From: Heterodera schachtii
Lineage: Eukaryota; Nematoda; Chromadorea; Rhabditida; Heteroderidae
Length of the DNA stretch: 64,000 nt
Assembly (NCBI GenBank): GCA_023374025.1
Contig: SIJG01000207.1
Span: 62,001 to 126,000 of the forward strand
Reading direction: 5' to 3'
Positions within the stretch are counted from its first letter, which is position 1, and the number at the start of each line of letters is the position of its first letter. Below are positions 43,701 to 54,949 of the stretch, piece by piece. The notes below the pieces were generated by a model. It was not told the DNA's origin, ran no database searches, and was given only the letters and a program-made list of their open reading frames with translations. The translations under genes were made by a program, and so were the position numbers.

Positions 43701-46700
43701 ATGGCATTTTGCTATTTTTATTAAATAATGAGTTGCGTTTACCGTTAATTAACACATTAAGGCATCATTGGTTTCATTGTTTGAAAATCAAAGTTTATAC
43801 TAATTGGAACATTCATCATTTTAAAATAATTGGCTATCCTTTTTTGACTTCAAAATCCCAAAATTTAATACTAATCGGGCATAAGCTTTTTTTGCTCTAA
43901 TGAACTCATTAAAAACTAATATTCCTCATCAGTTAATCCTCTTTGGCATTTCCATTATGCAAAATGAAAAGTAAAACGCAAAATTGGCCTCATTTTTTGG
44001 ATAATTTTAATTGAAACTTGATTTCTGATCGAAAAGTTTGGCTTTAATGAGTAATAGTGTCATCATATTCATCTTTATTGTTAAATAATTTTATGGTATT
44101 AACTAAATTTTTATTCGCCTATTATTATTTTTAATAGCCCAAATTTTTATAAAATTTTATGAAACAATTTGAACAAGATAAAATTGGGAAAACAACTGAA
44201 GAAAAAGAGATATTTGTTGTGATTTTAAATTTGAAATATGCTAAATATTTAAAATCATTTGATGAAATATTCTGGAAAAAATTTCAAATTACCATCCCTG
44301 TTTTTTAATTTATTTTAATTGTTTTTATTTAATTTTTTGAATTTAATTTCGGCAATTCTAACTTTGTCCGGCATCGTTTTGCTATCGCTTTTTCTCAAAA
44401 TTTTTTTGCAAAAAATTTGGTAAAAAAAAATATGGGCTAAAATGTAATTATTTTTCTCGAGAAGTGCCAGATTTCTGATTGGGCATTTTGTTATGCTGGG
44501 AGTGGGGATGTAAGAATTTTAGCGAAAAATTATTATTTTATAATGACGAAATAAATATCCGATTTCATTACGGAAATGAATGGGGAGAAGGGCCAATTAC
44601 ACAAATAATATTTTATTTTTGGCATCAAGTCACGCAAAATAATTGGGCCTGTGGAGTGAATTTGTTTTGCCGGAGGCGTTTTTGATAATCAAAAAATAAT
44701 AATTGGGCTTAAAATTGGGGCGAGGGGGTTAATGGTGTAAATTTATTACATCTGACTTATTGGAAAAGAAATGGGAAAAATTATATTTTTAATTTGGATC
44801 TCCAAAATGGATTATGCCAAAAAATTATCGGAAATTTTCCGCGCCCAAATGATGATGGTCCTTGTTTCATTTTATTTATTATTATCTCAAAAGCAACATA
44901 ATGTCATTTGTCGTCTGTTTCCGGTCCTATGGCCAAATTGGAAAAGAAAAAAATGGCGTAATGTTTCTCTTTTATCAAGGTCCATTAAGAAAAAAAAATT
45001 CGTAATTGACATCATCAAAAAACAATTTTCTCTTCGTGGATGGATGCATTAACCTATGACACAATTGGCACATTAATTGCGCCGTAAATCTGTCTTTGGC
45101 ATTGTGTCATTGGGAATGCCAATATTTATTTGGCATTAAAAACAAACAGAGAAAAGCGTATGTTTTAGAAAAATTAACTCTATGAATTAATAAAATGTTA
45201 AAAAAAATAATAATAAGACAAATCCTAAATGCTTTTTTGTTGGCATGATCAGGAAAATTTGAGTTAATTTAATTTTTTTTTAATATTTGATAAAATTGGT
45301 ATTCCTAAATTTAAAAAATTCCTTAATTATGGGTTTGGAAGCAGGAAATCTTTTTAATTTTAATTTAATTTAACGTTAATTATTATTAATACCTAATAAT
45401 CAAAAATAAAAATAAAAATGGCACAATTCAGAAGCCAAAAGGAATTTAAATCTGTAATAATACAAAAGCATTAGCATCTATCTTTCTGTATTTATAGCCT
45501 AGGGGCCAAAGAGGTAATTCATTAGTTTTTAATTAACCCTCCGCGGTCATTTTTATAAAATAACAAAAACTTATTAATAATAAAGCAATAAAGAGAACAT
45601 AAAACAGGAAAAGCGTTATTTCCCATGTAATGACGCAGTATTATAAGTAAGTAGTTTTTGGAAACATTTTTTTAGAAAATAATTATCGAGAAATTGTTAA
45701 TTAATTTTTTTGATGATAAATATTATTGAAGGATAATATTTTATATTGTTTACTGTCTTTTTGGTCCTGAAAACTCGAAAAATTGAAGCCTGAATTTGAA
45801 AAAAAACTATTTTCGCGTGTTTTGGCATTTTGCCAAACCCGATTAATAAAATTAATTCAAATTTTTAAATAAAAATTTTGGCCAATAAATTTAAAAAATT
45901 CTCTAATTAAATTTATTAAAACTCTGATTAGAGTGTCATGTAAACGAACAAACAAATTGTGATGCTAATCATTTAGCACATCATTAGCAAATGTTGGGGT
46001 AATTAAAATGGACTGTTTACTAAGAAACCGAAAATCCGTTTCTGCGAATTCATTTGTTATTCTGTGTAATAATAAATGTTTTTTCATTATTTACCAACAT
46101 ATTATAATTACATTTTTTCAGTCATTTAAACCACTAATTCTCATTTAACAGAGCATTCATTTCCTTTTATCCGCGAATTAATTAAAGTGCTTCAGCGTTG
46201 TGGCACGCAAAATTTAAAAAAATGAGAAAACGCAATGGCATATGCCGTGCCATTAAAACGAAAAACCGATTAATTCGCAGAATCATTAGTAACAATGGAA
46301 ATTAATTGAAATGGGGTAAAATTAACATTCTCATAAAAGAGGAATTGATAATGTTAAATAATTCTATTTATTATTTAAATTTATTTAAATTACCGAGTCA
46401 ATGGTTTCATAAATAAAACAACAATTAAAGTTAATGCCGAAAATTTAACTATTATTGTAGTAGAAAGCTGGCAAAAATGAAAAATTTTATTCAAAATAAA
46501 CAGTGAAAGAATACGAAATATTGTATGGGTACAGTAACAGCCAGTAGGCACAGTACATATGTACGGTTAGCAAAGGAATTTCCTGATGCACACTTCCTGG
46601 TCCACATTGACGAAGAACATTCTGAGGAACAAATGCAATGGGGCGGCACCCGTGAACATGTCGGTGTGCATCAGCGCAAAATGACCCTGGCGAAGGATAC

Positions 46701-48500
46701 GGTCAAATGTACGGTAGAACATTTGGTGGGTGTAATTGGCCATCAAAAATGAGGGGTCATGCACCTGCAAAAATGTGAGAAAATTATTTAATATTGGTTT
46801 TTAATAGAAAACCGGCATTTTGAAAAAGCTTGTACCTGTATTTTGTAAACCAAATTCAGGAAAATCCAGGCCCAGGAATACCCAGCAGGGTGCCTAATAA
46901 TTCCTGAAATAAGGTCTGGAAAAATCCAGGACTGTATCCATGATGTACTTTCATTTCTAATTTTAATAATTTTATTAAGTCAATTTCCAAATAAAAATAT
47001 TATATTTATTTGGCTTTTTTCCCCTCAAACATATAAATTATCAATAATTTTTTGTTAAATATGTTTTTTTGTATAAAAAAAACTTAACTCGACGTTTATC
47101 TGGCATAAGGCAACAGGAAATTTGTCGTAGTGATCTGTGTCAATTAAAAAATATGTATTAGCATATTTATGTAATTTAGTTACAGTTAATTAATTGCCTG
47201 CTAATTGCTCAAAAATGCCAAACTCGGCCCCTTCAATGTCGATCAGCAGCAGGTCGACCACTTTTTGTTGTGCCCAGTCAAAATTATTGTTTAAGAATTC
47301 GACAATTCCAATTTGTGGGAGCAATTTACGCTCAACAACACCAGTGACCAACACATCTGCAAAAATGAAAAATCAAGAAAATAATTATTTATTAAACTTA
47401 TAAAAAAATTTTTAAATTTTTAAAATAAACATTAATTTATTAAATTCAGCAGAAGAAAAGTGATTTATTGGGATTTTAATTTTGAAAATGTTTTTTATTT
47501 TTATCTGATTAGATTCAAAATTATTGTAGCTTATATTGTAATATATTTCAGTTTTATTCTAAAGTTGGAAAATAAAATTTTCTTTGGATTTTGATTAGTC
47601 AAGTTAATTGAATTTGGTTAACTAAGTATAACTAATTTGCCTTAAATGAATACTGTACACAAACGACGCCCCGACTTCACTGTCAAATCGTTTTCGGTGC
47701 CTATTTCAAAGCGCATTATCTGCCGATAATTAGTGGGGATGCAATTTTTAGGTGCTAAAAACCGTCAAAATAGTTAGTTATTAGGTATAAAATACCTCAA
47801 ATAGGCGCTAAAAATGGGAAAAGAGGTGCCAAAAAGTTCCAAATTTAGGGGGTGTAAAATTGTAAAAATTTAATTTAAAAAGCAACAAAATTAAGCCAAC
47901 TTAGTATTGAGATATATAATTTTAAAAACAAAATTCAAAAAAATAATAAATAAATTTTGGAGACGAATTTTGAGAAAAATTTTTTTCCTTTATTAGGCAT
48001 GTGTCTTTAGAAATTTTTGGGTCGATTCTTAGGTCCTTATTTTCCTGGAATTTTTGGGATCGATTGTTTTGTCAAATTTTTTTTAGGTTTTTTATGTTCT
48101 AAAAAATAAAAACCTAGGAAAAGTGATAACGCCAAACAAAGATAGAAAACCGTACAGGATTTAGACAAAAATGATTACTATTTTGCGGAACTCGAGACTT
48201 TGTTCGAGTTACCGAGAATCTCGAAATGCTCGATACAGAGAGACTCTCGACGGTCATTAGTGCTCACACAATTACCTTAATTACCTTTTCCCCAAAAATT
48301 CACTGGCTGTCCCGTGGCCGTTTCACCGCCAACCGCCGCCTCAACAAAAGTGCCGCCAATTTGGCGCGTTAAATTGGCGTTGATTTCTGCTGCCGGATCA
48401 GCAGTGACCAGACGGCATTCTGGGAAAATTTGGGTCAAATTGCGTTCCGCGTCTATCGCATGTCCAACACATAAAAATTATATTATTATTATTATTTTTG
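40760..48500. repeat. Right arm of the large palindrome (segment copy S3, inverted)
   Basis: Reverse-orientation counterpart of 31640-37330 with more sequence retained between matching blocks. It also contains the fullest FkbM-like gene. 42270-42850 and 46450-46560 have no obvious partner in the left arm. Other than the genes listed separately, I see no coding sequence. Confidence 0.75.
40766..41247 (-). pseudogene. Small secreted protein, copy 3 (frameshifted)
   Basis: Exon 2 (40766-41051) is open and close to copies 1 and 2. Exon 1 (41115-41247) is 133 nt rather than 131: single-base insertions occur in ttgtAcaac and in ccaGttgcc. The first shifts the signal peptide into an early stop. Splice sites are kept. 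Exon 2 begins with an N for D change and reads NGNDGFF for NGNGGFF. Confidence 0.7.
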
Positions 48501-48742
48501 GCATATTATTTGCATTTATTTAAAGCATTTTTACAGTTATTAGTTCATAATAAAAAATATTTTCCAAAGCTGGCGGATCATTGGTAATTAGTACAAAAAT
48601 TACTCTTAAACTTAACAAGCGTGATAAATGTGCAATGTCGCGCTGATTGTTTCGATGAGAAGGCGATAAAATATTTGTACTCTTCACCGTCCGATAGAAG
48701 TTTAAGCACGTTAAGTTTGTTGAACAGATTGCCCCAAATTTG
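46567..48742 (-). CDS. FkbM-like methyltransferase domain gene, multi-exon
   Basis: Five exon-like blocks on the minus strand give a continuous domain. 48617-48742 has IWGNLFNKLNVLKLLSDGEE and ends ARHCTFITL. 48285-48470 has VGHAIDAERNLTQIFPECRL and TADPAAEINANL (SAM-binding region). 47196-47356 has VERKLLPQIGIVEFLNNN and DLLLIDIEGAEFGI. 47088-47134 has DKFPVALCQINVELS. 46567-46764 has MFYRTFDRILRQGHFALMHT and ends FVNVDQEVCIRKFLC-stop. Order and motifs agree with the nematode FkbM-domain family (established family, unknown substrates). Acceptors for four blocks are ...tttag or ...cag; the block at 48470 has no AG (tttttatg), and two donors are unclear. N-terminal exons are not found. It may be a recent pseudogene. 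Confidence 0.55.
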
Positions 48743-48749
48743 CTAAAAA

Positions 48750-51035
48750 ACAAAAAAAGATGACAAAATAAAGAAAACTCACAAAAACACCTAGTGATAA
48801 ATTCAAGAAAAATTAATCAAAAATTCATATTAATTTTCCAAAAATCTCTGACGTCATTTTTTATGCTGTTATTTTTGAAAAATTGCAGCAGAAATAGGTG
48901 AAAAATAAGTGTGAAAAGCCCAACTTAAACTTTAAATGACAAAAATAATTTGGTTCCCAGTCAAAGAAGTACAAAATTATTAACAGAAAATTGCTTTTTT
49001 TGGAAAAATCCGAACTTCCACCAGACACAGTGATTACTGTACCCGCTTAGTTGGGTACTGTACAAGGCAAATTATGGTGAGAAATATTTCAAATTCTAAT
49101 TGGCCGCACATTGTAATGTTGTGGAATCAATGTCCAAGTGCCATTCACGTCGAGCTGACCATTAGCCAGAAATAGCTGAACCAGCCCGCGTTTTTGGTGT
49201 TCAATTGCGCTCCGAAATGCCTGATGAGTTAATTAGTGGGCATGTTTCTTGCGTGAAAAACTGAAATTTGTCGGGATGGCTTGGACAAATTTAAAAAATT
49301 GTCGGGGAGGAAATTTTCACAAAAACAGCAAAAAAAAAAAAAAAGAATTTAAATAAATTTTTCTAAAATAAAAACAAAAAGATTTAAACACACTCTCATC
49401 CGATTTGGATTGCAACAAAATACATTCGCAAAGCACCAAATTGGGTCGGGGATGCGTGACCGGATATTTGGACAATGAACTCATTTGGACAGAAGCGGAC
49501 AATTGGAAATTAGGACTCTGGATTTTTTTCAAAAACATTTTTATATTGGCTTTAGATTGAATCATTTACCTACTTTAATGCCTGATCAGACTTAAGAAAA
49601 TTCAATATAACTTGGTAATCTTAAAAAATATATTTTACTGTCGTAATGTCCACTATCCAATTGTCCTCTTCTGTCCAAATGTGAACCCGAACTTACAATA
49701 TTTTGTCGAGTGATCACTGAACTATTCAACACACTGGTAGTTAATAAGGAAAAAGTGATCAGCAGATCAATATTATGACAATCAGAATGAATTTTTTGCA
49801 CAATTTTCTGGATGAGTTATCTGAAAAAATTGTTTTACATTTAAATTATGGTCGTAAATTTCCACCTAATTAAATTCATTTTCCATTAAATAAAACTATG
49901 TTTTAATGGAATTTTATCAACAATCTTCTTAAAATTATGCGTTTCTTAATAAAATTATAATAAATAAATTTGCATGTGAAAATTTTTACAATTTGATTTT
50001 ATAGTTTCTTTTGAACCTTCAATTACCTTGAAATTTTTAAAATTTCACCAGAAAATTGTCCATTAATAACTTCAATATTTTATGTTCATTATGATAATTT
50101 CTTTGCTTCAACTGATCATTCGCATTGAAAATATTTAAAAATAAATTTAAATTGCTATTTACGATTTAAATTTTTATACATTTTTCCCACTTTTTATTAC
50201 CCTTATTTTAAGTTTTTAATTCCCTTAATTTGACTAAACTCACAATTAAAATTTGTCCATTTACATCAATGTTGTGCCTCCTCCTCCTCATTATTGTTTT
50301 TCATCAGCAGAGGACTATAACGGTAATTTGTCAATTTATGCAAATATTGTTTTGCGCCGATCATTTAGGAGATGAAATAATTCGTTGTCTATTGAAGTAA
50401 AATAATTTTAAATTTTTTAATGAAGATAAATTAATATATTTTTAAATTGGTTGAATAAAATTTAAGAATTTGCAAATTTAATTAAATTTAATATTTATGA
50501 GACTAATTTAAAATCCAAAAGAATTTTATAAATGCCTTTGGTGAACCGAAAGAGAATAATACATATTTTTTAATTTATTTTTTATTTATTTGTTAAAGAT
50601 ACAAATTTCCGATATTGCATAAGTGCATTCGGCGCAACCCAATTAAAGTGAGCAAAAAATGAATAGGTGTTTTTCGTTTTGTTCCTCCGTCGTTGAAAAT
50701 CTATTTAAAAACTAATTAATGAAATTAATTAATTATGAATCGCAAATTATGTTAAATGCATTTGAATTAATTAATTAAATTTAATTAATTTATGAATTGC
50801 AAATTATGAACAAATTTAGTGCATGTTTTGTTGTTGAATCAGATTTTACATAAAAAAAAACATGGAAAGGACCCATTAAAAACCTAACAAAATTTTCAAA
50901 AATTTTCCATAAAAAATTAGTAATAAATTTAGGTAAATTTGAAACAGAAAATTGGACACAAAATCCAACAATAAAATTATATGAAAATGGGAAAATACGG
51001 AACAAAAAAACATCGACAAATGAATTTTTTATATT
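48750..51035. other. Largely non-coding; possible unidentified exon pieces
   Basis: About 49085-49225, minus strand, has a frame HQAFRSAIEHQKRGLVQL continuing FLANGQLDVNGTW, coding-like but unassigned. 49484-49512 (catttggacagaagcggaca) and 49659-49684 are an inverted repeat around 150 bp. 50620-50700 is an inverted copy of the HTH flank seen at 370-440 and 16660-16730. 50760-51030 matches 21080-21400 inverted. No complete gene. Confidence 0.4.
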
Positions 51036-51039
51036 TCTT

Positions 51040-51638
51040 TCATTTCATATAACTATCTTCTGATATTTCTTCAACAAATTGTTTCTTCCATTTTACAATG
51101 CTTTGTCTATCAATTTTCAATAATTTTGCAATAATTTCATCACTCATTTTTGGATTTTCACTTTTTATTTTCCAATATTTTTTCATTTTTTCCATTTTTT
51201 CTTCCTCCGTTATTCTACAGCGAATGCCAAATTGTTTCTTCCATTTATTAATTGTGAATTGATTAACTCCAATTTTCTTGCCAATTTCGGCATAATTTTG
51301 GGCCCATTCTTTTGTTGAATATTTTCTGTTTTGTTTATATTCATTTGTCATTTCAATGAATTTTGTATCCAATTTTTTCGCTATTTTCTGATTGATTTTA
51401 TTCCATTCTTTTGCTGAATATTTTCTTCCTTTTTGCTTTATTTTTTGTTTTATTTTATAATATTTTCCAATTATTTCTCTTTTTCTCTTCTCATTCTTTC
51501 TTTTTCTTCTTTTTCTTCCCATTTTTCTCCAAATATTTCTTCAAATGACTTTTGTTGCACCTTTTTCTTTTCTGCACCAATTTGGTCAAATTTGATATTT
51601 AAAATTACAATTAAAAATAATAAAGGGAAAATTTTCAT
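51040..51638 (-). pseudogene. Secreted HTH-repeat gene, copy H (frameshift and internal deletion)
   Basis: The start at 51636-51638 gives the D/E-type signal peptide (MKIFPLLFLIVILNIKFDQI) and QQKSFEEIFGEKWEEKEEKE, then a one-base shift leads to a stop. In the second frame (51040-51522) the end of repeat 1 is joined to the start of repeat 2 by deletion (AKKLDTKFIEMTNEYKQ). Repeats 2 and 3 are good (EIGKKIGVNQFTINKWKK). The upstream module with GTGGCAGTTTTACTT and TATAAA is recognisable on the minus strand at 51700-51790. Confidence 0.65.
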
Positions 51639-51639
51639 T

Positions 51640-52755
51640 TCTTAAAATTATTCGCAATTGAATTTTTTAATCAAAATGTAATTATTATTATTTTTTATTA
51701 TTGATGACCATTTATTGATTTATACATGAAGTAAAACTGCCACAAAAACAATTTTCTTATTAAAACAAACTATAAAATATCGAAATATTTTTTCTGATTT
51801 CCATAAAGATTTAAAAAATACATATAATTTAATGATTATTATTTTCTATTAAAATGAACATAAAATCATGAAACAAGCTTTTTTTTCTCCACTGTATTGA
51901 ATTAGAAAGGCACAGAGTGCTTTATCAATTAGAACTATTAAAAAAATTTTTGTTTTAAATAGATGTCCAATTAAAAAATAAAAATGAATTAAATTTATGA
52001 AAAAACATCCTGAGAAATAAAAAAGTTATAGGGCATCAAAAATTGAAATTTTGGCTGTTCTTTCATTTAAAGTTGGTGGCTCAGTTGGTCAAAGTCGCGT
52101 TTTTGTAGCTCGGGTTCAAATCCAATAAGAAAATCAATAAATTTTAATTAATTTATAATATAAATAAACAATTTAAAAGAATTATTTTTTTAGGACTATG
52201 AAAAATGTATAATAGTTTTTCTTTAGTAAAAATAAGCACAAATAATAATAAATGTAAAGGTTGGTAATTAATAGAAAGTGAACAAAGCAGGAAATTGGCC
52301 CTTAGGCCTAAAATTTCGTTTTTGAAGCCCCATAACTTTTTTTATTTCTCGCTATGGGGGCGTAATATTAAAAACCCATAAAATAAGTCGACTTTCTATC
52401 CAATGGTATTTAAAATTTGTTTATAATTTTATAAACATTTTTTCATTTCCATCAAAAAATAATACAAAATAACGAAATATTAATCAAAATATCAATTATG
52501 ATGCTAATAGAGTTAAAATCTTTCATTAAAAAATAATCAATGCCAAAATGATCATCTCATTTAAATAGCAAATTATAGAAATATTAGTTATAATATTATT
52601 TTAATAATTTTCTATAAAACTCAATTACAATATTAAATTTTAATGAATCTCTTAGACTAAATTTTAAGAAACATTTTTTTAATTTCTTTCTGAGTTAAAG
52701 TTAATCTTTTAAAATAAATAAATTATAATTTTAAACAAAATTTCATTAAAAGGAG
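51640..52755. other. Promoter-side spacer with a tRNA-like scrap
   Basis: 51700-51790 is the HTH upstream module for copy H (minus). 52077-52123 has an A-box-like TGGCTCAGTTGG and a B-box-like GGTTCAAATCC too close together for a functional tRNA. The remainder is AT-rich; 52600-52755 precedes copy I. Confidence 0.45.
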
Positions 52756-53322
52756 ATGAACTTGTGCCTAATATTCATTTTAATTATATTTTTGATCATC
52801 ATAATTAATATTAATTATATTGAAACAGAAAAGAAAAAGTTGCAACAGAAGAAATTTGATGAAATATTTGGAGAAAAATGGGAAGAAGAAGAAGAAAAAG
52901 AAAGAACTTATATTTATAAATGGATTAAAAAATTGGGACTGAATCAAAAATTACAAAAAAGCTACAAATCAAAAACTGATGAAGAAAAATTAGAAAGGGT
53001 GCAAAAATTTATTAAAATGAAAAATGAATATAAACAAAAAAGAAAATATTCAAGAAAAGAATGGCAAAAAAATTATGCCGAAATTTGCAATAAAATTGGA
53101 GTAAGCCATGGAATAATTGAAAATTGGAAGAAACAATTTGGAATTAGCATGAAAAGAATTATGGAGGAAGAAAAAATGGAAAAAATGAAAATGTATTGGC
53201 AAATAAAAAAAGAAAATCCGGAAATGAGTGATAATGCAATTTCAAAAATATTGAAAATTGATAGAAATAGCATTAGAAAATGGAAAAAACAATTTGGAAA
53301 AGATGAAATAATGGAAGATTAA
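52756..53322 (+). CDS. Secreted HTH-repeat protein, copy I (two-repeat form)
   Basis: A fully open 188-aa frame. Signal peptide MNLCLIFILIIFLIIIININ, KKLQQKKFDEIFGEKWEEEE, then an in-frame deletion leaving only the end of repeat 1 (TYIYKWIKKLGL). Repeat 2 is complete (about 78-131: AEICNKIGVSHGIIENWKKQ) and so is repeat 3 (about 142-183: AISKILKIDRNSIRKWKKQF). The deletion kept the frame, suggesting a shorter functional variant. It is most similar to copy J in the C-terminal half, including the end DEIMED. Confidence 0.75.
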   Translation: MNLCLIFILIIFLIIIININYIETEKKKLQQKKFDEIFGEKWEEEEEKERTYIYKWIKKLGLNQKLQKSYKSKTDEEKLERVQKFIKMKNEYKQKRKYSRKEWQKNYAEICNKIGVSHGIIENWKKQFGISMKRIMEEEKMEKMKMYWQIKKENPEMSDNAISKILKIDRNSIRKWKKQFGKDEIMED

Positions 53323-53774
53323 TTAGGAAAAATTTAAATTTTTAAAAAAAACTATGTATGACGATGGGTTTTTATTGATTCCAAAAAATTAAATTATTTT
53401 TTAAATTCTTTTTTAAATGTAAGTTGCATATATTTCCGATAAATTTACTCATGTTTAGTAATTTATATATGCCGATTGTTAGAGGTTTTAGCCATTTTTT
53501 CATTATTATTAAGAATAATACGCTTTTTATATTTTTATTTTTTCGATAATTCAAAAACAAAAGATTAAAAAAGATGGACAACAAAAAACCAAAAAATAAA
53601 ACAATTTTGAATTTAATAATTTTTTTCATAATGTCACTTTTACGAGAATTTTTTAATCCAGGAAAAAACGCACCAATTTATATAAAAATTTAGAAAACAT
53701 TTATTTTTGCAAAAAGACAATTACGGTGGATTTAAGCGTTCTCTATTAGCCTGCAATTTCAAAAAATTATATTA

Positions 53775-54060
53775 GGTTAAAAAATGTTATGGTTTGCGGC
53801 GCCAAAATGGCCAGAAAAATTCAACATTGATTTTCTAGGCCATAATTTTAAATTTTTTTGAAATTTTGTATGCTAATAGGAATTACCAAGCGCTTTAAAA
53901 TCATACCATGTTTATTTAATTTGGATGACAAATAGAAAATGGTATAGCGTTTGGTGCCAAAATGGCTGGCGCCAAAGTTGGGCTGTTCCACAAAATTGAA
54001 CTCTCTCCGGGCAACTTATGAAACAAAAGTGTGTTGGGATATATTTAATGCCAATTTCAA
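53775..54060 (+). repeat. 285-bp direct repeat, copy 1
   Basis: Nearly identical to 56009-56292, from aggttaaaaaatgttatgg through ggtttgcggcgccaaaat and ctctccgggcaacttatg to gtgttgggatatatt. Non-coding by comparison: differences include one-base indels and no frame is kept. Probably a dispersed repeat family. 53325-53770, before it, shows no gene. Confidence 0.7.
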
Positions 54061-54307
54061 TTAAATTTACACATATATTTATAATTTTATTATTCTATGA
54101 TCAGTAAATTATTGATAATTAAAATCATCATTTATTTTCTAGGATTTTTTATTTTACAGGAAATCAGTAGAAAGGCGATTTTATGCGTATGAATAATATA
54201 AGCAAATAATAATCAATTATATTTTTTTTTAAATGAGAAAAATATTTTTTATTTTGAATTTTTCTGAAGAAGATTAAATTCCGCTTATTATTCCTTCCAA
54301 TCATATT

Positions 54308-54945
54308 ATGGATAATGAAAATTCATCAAACAGAAAACCAAAAAGTTTTGAATCATTTGATGAAATATTTGGAGAAAAATGGGAAGAAAAAGAAAAACGA
54401 ATTGAGCAGAATAAAAGAGAAATGATTGGCAAATTCTTAAAAATAAAAGAAAAAATAAAGCAGAAAGGAAGAAAATATTCAACGAATGAATGGCATAAAA
54501 TTAATGGAAAAATCGCAAAAAAATTGTTGACAAATAGTGTTATATGTCGAAAATGGATTAAAGAATTTGGTCTTCAAAAATATAAATGCTACTAAATCAA
54601 AAACCAATGATGAAAAATTTGAAATTGTTCAAAAATATATTGCAACTGAAAAATGAATATAAACAAAAAAGAAAATATTCAAGAAACGAATGGCAAAAAA
54701 ATTATGCCGAAATTTGCAATAAAATTGGAGTAAGCCATGGAATAATTGACAATTGGAAGAGTAAATTTGGAATTAGCAAGAAAAGAATAACGGAGGAAGA
54801 AAAAATGGAAAAAATGAAAATGTATTGGCAAACAAAAAGAGAAAATCCGGAAATGAGTGATAATGCAATTTCAAAAATATTGAAACATTCAAGCATTAGC
54901 AAATGGAAAAAACAATTTGGAGAAGATGAAATAATGGAAGATTAA
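54308..54945 (+). pseudogene. HTH-repeat gene, copy J, signal peptide lost and frameshifted
   Basis: The first frame starts MDNENSSNRKPKSFESFDEI, with no hydrophobic leader, and covers FDEIFGEKWEEKEKRIEQNK and repeat 1 up to KYKCY-stop at 54595. The second frame (54586-54945) carries repeats 2 and 3, close to copy I (EICNKIGVSHGIIDNWKS, ending DEIMED). The linker lost one base near 54590. Loss of the signal sequence is unusual; if transcribed, the first part would be cytosolic. Confidence 0.6.
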
Positions 54946-54949
54946 TTAG

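Noticed and set aside
52077..52123. Possible tRNA gene (A-box TGGCTCAGTTGG, B-box GGTTCAAATCC)
   Set aside because: The boxes are only about 25 nt apart, no acceptor stem pairs, and the D and anticodon arms cannot both form. Kept only as a tRNA-like scrap.
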